Made by a program: the position numbers and the translations under genes. A DNA stretch of 9,152 nt from CAMYJH01 sp041589735 (GTDB lineage Bacteria > Pseudomonadota > Gammaproteobacteria > HK1). The DNA lies in assembly GCA_041589735.1 (NCBI GenBank), contig JBFHVA010000144.1:1-9152 (forward strand), given 5' to 3'. Positions 1 through 6,467 of this stretch are shown one piece after another (the stretch's first letter is position 1; the number at the start of each line of letters is the position of its first letter). Below the pieces are notes generated by a model, which ran no database searches, had not been told where the DNA came from, and saw only the letters and a program-made list of their open reading frames with translations.

Positions 1-1181
1 TAACTGATCGCCTGAACTTTCGGGTGCGCATACACATCCGGCCGCGCGCTGGCACCACCGTTCAGGTGCTGATCCAGCTGCTGGTCGAAGGCCATCATCC
101 ACTGGATGAAAAGATATGCTGCTTCCTTGTTTTTCGAGTACTTTGGAATGAGGTAGGTCCAGCCTTCCACCTGGCCGACTTTTCCGCCTTTGCCCTGGGG
201 CACGATGTCAAAACCCATTCTGCCCGCAACCTTGCTCGCTTCCTTGTCCTCGGCAACCGCGTAAGTGGCATCGTTCCACATGATCAGCTGATAGACCTTG
301 TCCTGCTGCATCAGCGCCATCACATCGTCCCAGAAGTAATTGAGCGTATCCGGCGGGGAGAAATTCATCAGGCTCTTGTAGTACTCGAGGGATGCGATCG
401 CCTCGGGGCTGTTGACGATGATCGGCCCGCACTCGCTGCCTGCGCTGACTTCCATCATGTCGCCGCCGAAGCTGTACAGAAAATTGAGCCACTCATACCA
501 GAGCGCTTCGTGGCGCTTGCCTTGAATTGCGGTGCCGTAAAAGCCTTTCTCGGGGCGGGTGAACCATTCGGAGATGTCCCGATATTGTTTCCAATCCTTC
601 GCGGGCTGAAGGTCGTAGCCGTATTTGGCCTTAAAGCCGGCGCGTTCCTTCGGATCGTTCAAAAGATCGTCCCGGTACCACATGTACATGGTGAGCGCGG
701 TAAAGGGAAATCCGTAAACTTTGCCTTCGTACCAGGAGATCTCTTTCCACAGCCCCTGATAGAGTTGCTTTTCCGGACCGAAACTCGGGTCGCGCAGCTT
801 CGAATTGGAAAGATATTTTTCCAGCGCTTCAAGATGGCCGTTTTTTACGAAGCGCCCCAGCTCGCGATGCGGCTGCAGAATGAAATCGTAGCGCCCCCGG
901 CGTGAGTTCAGATCGAGCATGACTTTGTTGACCGCTTCGGAGTGCTCGTACATCTCGATTTCGACCTTGATGCCGGTGGCCTCCTCAAAGCGGTGCTTCA
1001 ACTTTGCCATCGCCTCGAGCGGCGGCAGCGCTTCGCCGATGGTGCGGATAGTCGTCCCTTTATAGGGTTTGGCTGCCTCCTCCAGGCTCCACGCCGCCGC
1101 CGGGCCGGCGGCCGCGAGGCCGAGGCCGGCGAGCGCCGCGAGCACCAGGCCGGCGCGCAGCATTTTTGTCGTGATGTTCAT
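1..1181 (-). CDS. ABC transporter sugar/polyol-binding protein, family 1 (3' end beyond window)
   Basis: Periplasmic binding protein that would capture a sugar or polyol and deliver it to an ABC permease. The minus-strand reading frame is open from ATG 1181 to the left edge, about 393 residues; complete members are usually 400-450, so only the C-terminus is missing. It starts with a classic signal peptide: MNITTKMLRAG, a Leu/Ala-rich core, then an AxA-type site near residue 30 (GPAAA/WSLEE), with no lipobox Cys. The mature part has family-1 features: ATGIKVEIEMYEHSE near residues 65-80, YDFILQPHRELGRF, and near the end a GGASARPDVY segment. A perfect AGGAGG at 1190-1195 lies 8 bases upstream of the ATG. 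It is divergent from the kinase/dehydrogenase operon, so its ligand is probably that operon's substrate. Permease and ATPase genes would be expected further left. Family assignment is secure; ligand unknown. Confidence 0.9.
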   Translation of the reverse strand, partial: MNITTKMLRAGLVLAALAGLGLAAAGPAAAWSLEEAAKPYKGTTIRTIGEALPPLEAMAKLKHRFEEATGIKVEIEMYEHSEAVNKVMLDLNSRRGRYDFILQPHRELGRFVKNGHLEALEKYLSNSKLRDPSFGPEKQLYQGLWKEISWYEGKVYGFPFTALTMYMWYRDDLLNDPKERAGFKAKYGYDLQPAKDWKQYRDISEWFTRPEKGFYGTAIQGKRHEALWYEWLNFLYSFGGDMMEVSAGSECGPIIVNSPEAIASLEYYKSLMNFSPPDTLNYFWDDVMALMQQDKVYQLIMWNDATYAVAEDKEASKVAGRMGFDIVPQGKGGKVGQVEGWTYLIPKYSKNKEAAYLFIQWMMAFDQQLDQHLNGGASARPDVYAHPKVQAIS

Positions 1182-1277
1182 GATTGTCTCCTCCTCGCTC
1201 GTCGGTCTTCTTATGCCCGGCGCGTGATATCCCAGGATGCACGGGCCCGAGGCAAGCCTATCACGATAATTCATGAC

Positions 1278-1307
1278 TTCCAACATATTTTGTGGTAATT
1301 CCAACAT
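1278..1307. repeat. Two exact 9-bp direct repeats, 21 bp apart (candidate operator)
   Basis: TTCCAACAT occurs at 1278-1286 and again at 1299-1307. Start-to-start spacing is 21 bp, two turns of B-DNA, so both copies face the same side of the helix. They sit in the AT-rich part of the divergent gap and are flanked by a short inverted pair, ATGAC at 1273-1277 and GTCAT at 1314-1318. Tandem sites are known for DeoR-family repressors, and the operon encodes one. Binding by that protein is inference. Confidence 0.45.
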
Positions 1308-1334
1308 CGTGGTGTCATCATGTCAGCCCTCGGT

Positions 1335-1340
1335 GGAGGA
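1335..1340 (+). promoter_or_regulatory. Ribosome binding site that sets the TIM-barrel gene start
   Basis: GGAGGA with 7 bases to ATG 1348. No comparable site precedes the alternative ATG at 1273, so this supports the shorter protein that begins MDFIFML. Confidence 0.7.
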
Positions 1341-1347
1341 TCGGCCG

Positions 1348-2016
1348 ATGGATTTCATTTTCATGCTCACCCGCCACGATCAGACGGTCGAGGACTGCCT
1401 CGAGGTCATGGATGCCATCGCCCCGGTAGGACTTTCCCACGTTGGGTTCAAAGATGTGGGCGTCGACGTGGCGACGCTGCGGCTGCTCAATGAGCGTATC
1501 AAGAACAGCGGCGCGACCAGCTACATGGAGGTGGTCAGCACCAGCAAGGAAGCCTGCCTGCGCTCGGCGCGGGCGGCGGCGGAGATCGGCGTCGATCGGC
1601 TCCTTGGCGGCACGGACGTCCGTGATGTTTTGCAGATACTCGACGGCACCGGTATCGCTTACTACCCCTTTCCGGGAACGCCGGTCGGACATCCCACTCG
1701 GCTCGGCGGCAGCCCGGAGCTGGTGGCGCAGCACTGTCGTGACTTTTTGCAAGCAGGCTGTGCCGGCGTCGACCTGCTTGCTTATCGGGCAACGGACGCG
1801 GATCCAATCGACCTGGTGCGTGCGGCGCGGCGGGCGCTTGAAGGCGCGGGGCTGATCGTCGCCGGCAGCGTCGATTCCCCAGCGCGGATCCGAGCGCTCG
1901 CGCAGGCCGGCGCGGATGCGTTCACTATCGGATCTGCCGTGTTCGACGGATCCTTTTCGCCCAGTAAGGGAGCGGTCACGTCGCAGCTTCGGGACGTGCT
2001 CGAAGCCTGTTCGTGA
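1348..2016 (+). CDS. TIM-barrel protein, HisA/HisF or aldolase/epimerase-like, function unassigned
   Basis: A 222-residue protein that reads as a complete (beta/alpha)8 barrel. Likely strands are FIFMLTR (4-9), HVGFKDVG (31-38), SYMEVVS (58-64), DRLLGG (83-88), AYYPFPGTPVG (104-114), GVDLLAYR (140-147), LIVAGSV (169-175) and AFTIGSAVFDG (191-201). The last two carry Gly-Ser loops (GS 173-174, GS 195-196) of the standard phosphate-binding type. Lys35, Glu61 and Asp142 point out of strand ends and could be catalytic. I chose ATG 1348 because GGAGGA at 1335-1340 lies 7 bases upstream; the frame is also open from ATG 1273, but that adds 25 residues unlike the fold and crosses the operator candidate. 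It is the first gene of the operon, so it probably acts on a phosphorylated intermediate as aldolase, epimerase or isomerase. I cannot name the family or reaction. Confidence 0.75.
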   Translation: MDFIFMLTRHDQTVEDCLEVMDAIAPVGLSHVGFKDVGVDVATLRLLNERIKNSGATSYMEVVSTSKEACLRSARAAAEIGVDRLLGGTDVRDVLQILDGTGIAYYPFPGTPVGHPTRLGGSPELVAQHCRDFLQAGCAGVDLLAYRATDADPIDLVRAARRALEGAGLIVAGSVDSPARIRALAQAGADAFTIGSAVFDGSFSPSKGAVTSQLRDVLEACS

Positions 2017-2086
2017 ACCGCGCGTCCGTAGTGGAGCCGGTTTCGTACTGGTCACCAATGATCGCGATACCGCAACCGGGCCGAAC

Positions 2087-3550
2087 TTGATTGTCGGTCT
2101 CGACATCGGCACCCAAAGTCTCAAAGCGGTCGTCACCGACGACGGCCTTGAGGTTCTCGGTGAGGCGTTCGTCAGCTACGAGCCGAGTTACCCGCATCCC
2201 GGTGCCGCCGAGCAGGACACCGAAGTGTGGGATCGCGCCCTTGCACCTGCGATCAAGCGCGCGCTCGCGGCCGCCAAGGTGCAAGCGGCTGATGTCCACG
2301 CCCTCGGAATCTGTGGGCAACTCGATGGCTGCGTTGCCACCGATGCGCAGGGCAGGGCCATTGCGCCCTGCATCATCTGGATGGACCGGCGCGCGGAGCA
2401 GGAAATCTCGGACGTGCCGGCGGCGCTGGTGCGCGAGCGTGGTGGCGTCGTACTCGACGCCACTCACATGGCAGCGAAGATCCGTTGGCAAAAGCGCCAC
2501 CTTCCGGAACCAGAGCGTGCGGTCCGGTTTCACCAGCCGGTGTCATATCTGGTTTCCCGCCTCACCGGGGAGCACGTGTTCGATCACGGGCTCGCGTCGA
2601 CCACGATGCTGTATGACCTGAAGCGGCGAGCCCTCGATCAGGAGCTGCTTGACTGCTTCGGGATCCGTGCCGAGGAGCTTCCTCGAATCGCCCAGGCGGC
2701 CGAGACCGCGGGCACGTTAAGTAAGCAAGGTGCAGAAATGACCGGACTTCCCGCCGGCCTCGCGGTCGCCGTTGGTACCGGGGACGACTTTTCCAATCCC
2801 CTTGGCGCGGGTGTGGTCACAGGCGGACGCGCGGTATGCACCCTCGGCACCGCTGAAGTCGTCGGCGCGGTACACGACGAGGCCGTCATCGACCCCGGCG
2901 CGCTGGTCGAAACCCACGGCTATGCCGGCGGACGATTCTTTGTGGAAAACCCCGGTTGGCTTTGCGGTGGCGCAGTGGAATGGCTTATCGAAACCTGCCG
3001 GCTGGCGGATGCGGCGGAGCTCGATGCGCTCGCCGGAGTCGTCCCACCCGGCGCGGAAAAACTGCTGTTCCTGCCGGCGCTTTCAGGCGCCATGGCGCCC
3101 GAGTGGATTGCTACCGCGCGCGGTTGCTTTTACGGGCTCACGCCCGCCCACGGACGTGGACATCTGGCCCGGGCGCTGCTCGAGGGTTGCGCCTTTGCAA
3201 TGCGCGACGTGCTCGACCGCCTGCGTCAACTTGGAATCAGCTTCGATTCCGTGGTGCTGCTCGGCGGCGGCGCACGCAGTCCCGTCTGGACCCGCATCCG
3301 CGCCGATCTGATGCGTCTACCGGTCGAACGACCGGCGGCCATCGACACTTCGCCCATCGGCGCGGCGGTGCTTGCGGCAATTGCCGCGGGGATCCAGCCG
3401 GATCTCGAAGCCGCGGCCCGATGCGCGGCCGCCGACGCTGAGCGGATTGATCCTGACGACACCGCGGTCGATGTCTACGACGAAGCCTATGAACGATACC
3501 GCGAGCTGTTTGAGTCGCTTCGACCCATGTTCACGGAACCGGATGCATGA
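2087..3550 (+). CDS. FGGY-family carbohydrate kinase (xylulokinase-like)
   Basis: ATP-dependent kinase for a sugar or polyol, committing the imported substrate to the operon's pathway; cytoplasmic. With a TTG start the protein is 487 residues, normal for the family. The N-terminal ATPase loop is GLDIGTQS (4-11, Asp6). IIWMDRRA (96-103) is the substrate-site motif of the first FGGY domain. AVGTGDDFSNPLGAGV (228-243) holds the catalytic-base Asp233. LLGGGARSPVW (391-401) is the C-terminal nucleotide-binding motif. Asp6 and Asp233 coincide with the key residues of E. coli XylB as I recall them, which favours the TTG at 2087. The only ATG in frame upstream, at 1916, would overlap the previous gene by 101 bases. 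A CTG at 2048 is another option, with GGAG at 2033-2036 eleven bases before it. The stop overlaps the next start. The substrate could be a pentulose, tetritol, glycerol or similar; not decidable here. Confidence 0.88.
   Translation: MIVGLDIGTQSLKAVVTDDGLEVLGEAFVSYEPSYPHPGAAEQDTEVWDRALAPAIKRALAAAKVQAADVHALGICGQLDGCVATDAQGRAIAPCIIWMDRRAEQEISDVPAALVRERGGVVLDATHMAAKIRWQKRHLPEPERAVRFHQPVSYLVSRLTGEHVFDHGLASTTMLYDLKRRALDQELLDCFGIRAEELPRIAQAAETAGTLSKQGAEMTGLPAGLAVAVGTGDDFSNPLGAGVVTGGRAVCTLGTAEVVGAVHDEAVIDPGALVETHGYAGGRFFVENPGWLCGGAVEWLIETCRLADAAELDALAGVVPPGAEKLLFLPALSGAMAPEWIATARGCFYGLTPAHGRGHLARALLEGCAFAMRDVLDRLRQLGISFDSVVLLGGGARSPVWTRIRADLMRLPVERPAAIDTSPIGAAVLAAIAAGIQPDLEAAARCAAADAERIDPDDTAVDVYDEAYERYRELFESLRPMFTEPDA
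3547..3550 (+). other. ATGA start/stop overlap (translational coupling)
   Basis: The kinase stop TGA (3548-3550) shares bases with the dehydrogenase start ATG (3547-3549). No good Shine-Dalgarno site precedes it, so re-initiation by ribosomes finishing the kinase is likely, keeping the two enzymes in fixed proportion. Confidence 0.75.
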
Positions 3551-4848
3551 ACGGAGACGTGATCCGTCAACTCATCGACGGCACGCTGCCCGATCCGGAC
3601 GGTGGCCCGGCGCTTTCGGTCCCCATTCGCAGCGTCGTCATTGCTGAAACCCTGGAGAATGAGGAGCGGGATCTCGTTGCTTCGCTCGACTTGGGTGCCC
3701 GGCTCGCATTGGTGTCCGACCCCACTACCCACCGAGTGCTCGGCGCGCGCGTAGCGCGCGCGGTGTCCGGGATCGCCGAGCTCCACCTGCTCGCACTGCC
3801 GGAACACCCGCACGCAGACGCGATCACGGTAGAACGGATCCGAAACGAGAGTGCATCCGCAGACGCGCTGATCGCCGTGGGCTCGGGCACCATAAACGAT
3901 CTGTGCAAGTACGCCTCCGCCCTCGATGGCAAGCCTTACGTCGCCTTCGGCACCGCGCCGTCGATGAACGGCTACACCTCGGTCAACGCCGCGATCACCG
4001 TCGGCGGACACAAAAAATCCCTCCCCGCCCGGGCGCCCCAAGGCGTGTTCTTGGATCTGAGCGTGCTCGCAGCGGCCCCGCCGCGCATGATTCGCTCGGG
4101 CCTCGGAGACAGCCTGTGCCGGCCGACCGCGCAGGCGGACTGGCTGCTCGCCAGCGTGCTGCGCGGCGAACCTTACCGGGAAGCACCGTTTGCATTACTG
4201 GCTGGCGATGAGACTGCGCTGTTCAGTTCCGGCGACGCGCTGCTCGGCGGGGACCTGGACGCCATGAAACGCCTTGCGCGGACGCTGGTGTTATCTGGAT
4301 TCGGCATGACTATCTGCGGCGGTAGCATGCCGGCGAGTCAGGGGGAGCACCTGATTGGTCACTACGCCGAGATGCTTGCAAACCCCGCCTGGCCTGCAAG
4401 CTTTCATGGCGAGCAGATCGGCGTCGCCACGCTCACCATGGCGCGGCTACAGGAAACGTTGTTGGAAAAAGATGCTCCAGAGATCGTCGGCAGCGACCCC
4501 AGCGAGGCTGCAGTGCTGGATCACTTCGGGCCTGAAATCGGCCCCGCCTGCTGGCGTGAATTCGAGCCGAAAAGGCTCGCGGGCGATGGTGTTCGCCAAT
4601 TCAACCAGCGGCTGAAAGAGAGCTGGGAACAGCTGCGCGCGAGAATCGAAAAGTGCCATCGCACTGCCGCTGAGTTGGAGCGCGCGCTGGCTCGGGCCGG
4701 AGCGCCATCCACGCCCGAGGATCTCGGCTGGTCACATGACTTTTATCGGGACGCGGTGCGCCATGCGCGCGAGATCCGTAATCGTTACACCTTTCTCGAT
4801 CTTGCAGCGCAAGCGGGTCGACTTGAAGAATTCGCTGCGACCTTGTGA
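3547..4848 (+). CDS. sn-glycerol-1-phosphate dehydrogenase family protein (AraM/EgsA-like)
   Basis: Metal-dependent NAD(P)-linked dehydrogenase of the iron-alcohol-dehydrogenase fold, in the group that interconverts dihydroxyacetone phosphate and sn-glycerol-1-phosphate; related members may use other polyol phosphates. The protein has 433 residues, somewhat longer than B. subtilis AraM (just under 400). The dinucleotide-binding loop is VGSGTINDL (111-119), followed by FGTAPSMNGYTS (134-145), a signature of this family. Metal ligands are evident: Asp188 in SGLGDSLCRPTAQADW, His268 in GGSMPASQGEHLIGHY, and His287 in SFHGEQIGV. The C-terminal IRNRYTFLDLA is also typical. ATG 3547 overlaps the kinase stop as ATGA, so translation is coupled. 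Next to a kinase it probably oxidises the phosphorylated polyol, but glycerol-1-phosphate synthesis is an alternative. Family secure, substrate not. Confidence 0.88.
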   Translation: MNGDVIRQLIDGTLPDPDGGPALSVPIRSVVIAETLENEERDLVASLDLGARLALVSDPTTHRVLGARVARAVSGIAELHLLALPEHPHADAITVERIRNESASADALIAVGSGTINDLCKYASALDGKPYVAFGTAPSMNGYTSVNAAITVGGHKKSLPARAPQGVFLDLSVLAAAPPRMIRSGLGDSLCRPTAQADWLLASVLRGEPYREAPFALLAGDETALFSSGDALLGGDLDAMKRLARTLVLSGFGMTICGGSMPASQGEHLIGHYAEMLANPAWPASFHGEQIGVATLTMARLQETLLEKDAPEIVGSDPSEAAVLDHFGPEIGPACWREFEPKRLAGDGVRQFNQRLKESWEQLRARIEKCHRTAAELERALARAGAPSTPEDLGWSHDFYRDAVRHAREIRNRYTFLDLAAQAGRLEEFAATL

Positions 4849-4882
4849 TCTCAAGCCTTGTTTGCGAACTGCATCATATATT

Positions 4883-5713
4883 ATGGCTACGAAGCTAAGG
4901 CAGCACTCTCCAAGCCAGGTCACCCAGGCAAAGCTTGGTAAGTCGCAGCGTCAAGAGCGTATCGTTGCCGAGCTTAAGATCGACGCAGCACTGCGCGTGT
5001 CGGATCTCGCCGATCGCTTTGCCGTCACCACGGAAACCATCAGGCGCGACCTGGACTATCTCGCCGAGCGTGGGCTGATCGCACGTACCTATGGTGGCGC
5101 GGCGTCGGCGGGCAGCGGCGAGCCTGGGTTCAACGAACGTTACCGTCTTAGAGTCGCTGAGCGGCGGCGCCTAGCCGAGTGCGCTGCGGCGCTTGTAAAG
5201 CCAGGTGACGTGCTCATGATCGACGCAGGATCCACGACGACACATTTTGCTCGGCGTCTCGCGGCCGACGCAATGGAGCTAACCGTGCTCACAAACAGCG
5301 TCGGCGTCGCCACCGCACTGGGCCCGAATACCCGTATCCGCGTAGTGCTATGCCCCGGGGATTACGATCCCCATGAGGGCGGGGTCTGTGGTGCTGAAAC
5401 GCAAGCGTTTCTGGGCCGATTTCACGCGACTAAATGTTTCATCGGAGCGAGTGGATTGACCGCTGACGGTCCAACGGACGCGAATACCGATGCAGCATGG
5501 GTCAAGCGAGTAATGATCGATCGCAGCAAACGAATCTTTTTGCTGGTGGACGCCGGTAAGTTCGGTGTTCGGGCCGTAGATCGCATTTGTCCACTCGAAG
5601 CTCTGGACGACATCGTTTCCGACGCACGCCCCGATCGTCAGCTGGCCCGCGCCATATCCCGCGCCAAGGTATCCCTGCATCTGGCCCGCGTCCGGCGGAC
5701 AGCGGCGAGATAG
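4883..5713 (+). CDS. DeoR/GlpR-family transcriptional regulator
   Basis: Sugar-phosphate-responsive repressor of 276 residues, normal for the family apart from about 20 extra residues at the front. The N-terminal winged helix-turn-helix is unmistakable: RQERIVAEL (23-31), then RVSDLADRFAVTTETIRRDL (38-57), then LAERGLIARTYGGA. The C-terminal DeoRC effector domain follows, with MIDAGSTTTHFARRL (112-126) as the phosphosugar-binding loop, TVLTNSVGVA, CFIGASGL (185-192) and LLVDAGKFG (220-228). I chose ATG 4883 because frames further up overlap the dehydrogenase gene; no clear Shine-Dalgarno is visible before it. It starts 34 bases after the dehydrogenase stop and is probably cotranscribed. Likely role: repress this operon and the divergent transporter until a phosphorylated intermediate accumulates. 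The target site is inferred to be the repeats at 1278-1307. Confidence 0.9.
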   Translation: MATKLRQHSPSQVTQAKLGKSQRQERIVAELKIDAALRVSDLADRFAVTTETIRRDLDYLAERGLIARTYGGAASAGSGEPGFNERYRLRVAERRRLAECAAALVKPGDVLMIDAGSTTTHFARRLAADAMELTVLTNSVGVATALGPNTRIRVVLCPGDYDPHEGGVCGAETQAFLGRFHATKCFIGASGLTADGPTDANTDAAWVKRVMIDRSKRIFLLVDAGKFGVRAVDRICPLEALDDIVSDARPDRQLARAISRAKVSLHLARVRRTAAR

Positions 5714-5851
5714 AGATTTCACTTTGGGTAGCGTTCTGAATCGCTCAGCTTAATTGATCTGGCGGCTGGGGCGCAGCCAGCAGAAGGGGGCAGGGTAGAT
5801 ACTCGATCGCTGGCTCAGGCTTTCGAACTGCTTCTAAAATAGATGCTGCTG
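5714..5851. other. Intergenic region between convergent genes, no gene seen
   Basis: A 138-bp gap between the end of the DeoR-type gene (plus) and the end of the cyclase remnant (minus). A small GC-rich inverted repeat lies at 5764-5778 (GGCTG/CAGCC), with an overlapping alternative CTGGC/GCCAG at 5759-5780. No T-run follows on either strand, so I do not call it a terminator. Nothing else is supported. Confidence 0.4.
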
Positions 5852-6235
5852 TCAAGCAAAGCTCACTAGGTCCAACGGGGAAAGGACGCCGGGCACCGAA
5901 TCCGCATCTCGAATCCCCGCACTCAAGTCCATATGAAAACCCTGAGCTTCGGCGAGCTCGAGCGCTTCAGCGGTTGCCAGAGCGCGGACTCCCGCTGACT
6001 TGGTGTGCTTCTCCAGCTTGGCGGCGAGGTTTACCGCGTCTCCGATGACCGTAAATTCGAGCCGAGACTCGTGGCCCACCACGCCATAAAGCAGCGAGCC
6101 CACCGCCACAGCGGCGCCGATGCGCACCGGCGGCAGGCCCCGGGACTGAAGCGAAGCGGACAGGCGCTCGCCCTCCAACTCCACGGGCGCTGCTAGGGCT
6201 GCGGCCGCGGTGGCGAGTAGGGTTGCTCGTTTCAT
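5852..6235 (-). pseudogene. Truncated class III adenylate/guanylate cyclase remnant
   Basis: A 127-residue reading frame matching only the C-terminal half of a class III nucleotide cyclase domain, plus its short tail. Visible: GLPPVRIGAAVAVG (33-46), YGVVGHESRLEFTVIGDAVN (50-69, with the transition-state Asn69), then LAAKLEKHTKSAGVRAL and ALELAEAQGF. The first half, with both metal-binding aspartates (the F-D-xx-G-F-T and GDG-type segments), is absent, and so is any membrane or sensor domain. It cannot be an active cyclase alone. Even so, the ATG at 6235 has AGGAG at 6243-6247, 7 bases upstream, and the first 17 residues (MKRATLLATAAAALAAP) resemble a weak signal peptide. That leader may be native cyclase helix or part of another gene joined by deletion. 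A GTG at 6256 would add seven residues. Most likely a 5'-deleted pseudogene that may still be translated. Confidence 0.65.
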
Positions 6236-6242
6236 CAAATTA

Positions 6243-6247
6243 CTCCT
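6243..6247 (-). promoter_or_regulatory. Ribosome binding site in front of the cyclase remnant
   Basis: AGGAG on the minus strand, 7 bases before ATG 6235. A good site in front of a broken gene is unexpected and suggests either that the deletion kept a leader from another gene or that the short product is still made. Confidence 0.5.
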
Positions 6248-6256
6248 GTTACACAC

Positions 6257-6467
6257 TTAAAAGGTTATGGGGAGGATTACTTTCGTCCCGGGGAAAGAGT
6301 GGCGCCAGCGGGTGAAGACCTGAAATGCCGCCTGCCTATGGGCTCCATGCGCGGTGCGAATGGGCGCCGCCGCGGGCCGCTGCCGGGGGCGGAGGAGAGG
6401 AAAAAAATCTACGCAGAAAGTCGAAAGTGGATGGCTTGATTAGTCACATTCGCGTTCAGGCCCGGAG
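6257..6467. other. Gene-free spacer
   Basis: A 211-bp spacer between the FNT channel gene and the cyclase remnant, both minus strand. It has a GC-rich stretch at about 6360-6400 and an A7 run near 6401-6407, which is T7 on the minus strand, downstream of the channel gene. I could not pair a stable stem directly before that T-run, so termination there is only possible. No reading frame with family resemblance was found. Confidence 0.35.

Larger units (their letters stand above)
1182..1347. promoter_or_regulatory. Divergent promoter/operator region
   Basis: This 166-bp gap separates the binding-protein gene (minus) from the TIM-barrel operon (plus) and must hold promoters for both. It is clearly more AT-rich around 1261-1320 than the genes beside it. 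On the minus strand a TTGGAA (complement of 1278-1283) followed after 17 bases by TAGGCT is a possible -35/-10 pair for the binding-protein gene, overlapping the direct-repeat operator candidate. I found no convincing plus-strand promoter. Promoter calls are inferred by eye. Confidence 0.5.

Noticed and set aside
24..1298. Long plus-strand frames opposite the binding-protein gene (24-905 and 942-1298)
   Set aside because: They are antisense to a clear solute-binding protein with signal peptide and perfect ribosome binding site; their sequences show no family motif and arise from GC-rich codon bias.
1273..1347. ATG 1273 as start of the TIM-barrel protein
   Set aside because: No ribosome binding site, the extra 25 residues do not suit the fold, and it would place the repeats inside the gene; ATG 1348 has GGAGGA at ideal distance.
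1916..2086. ATG 1916 as start of the kinase
   Set aside because: It overlaps the TIM-barrel gene by 101 bases and adds 57 Arg/Ser-rich residues not found in FGGY kinases.
1318..2533. Minus-strand frames over the TIM-barrel and kinase genes
   Set aside because: Arg/Pro-rich shadow translations without motifs, opposite well-supported genes.
4736..4882. ATG 4736 as start of the DeoR-type regulator
   Set aside because: It lies deep inside the dehydrogenase gene and adds 49 residues unlike the family; ATG 4883 gives a normal length.
5759..5783. GC-rich inverted repeat as a terminator between convergent genes
   Set aside because: The stem is only five base pairs, with competing pairings, and no T-run follows on either strand.
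6390..6410. A7 run as an intrinsic terminator of the FNT gene on the minus strand
   Set aside because: No stable stem could be paired directly upstream of the T-run.
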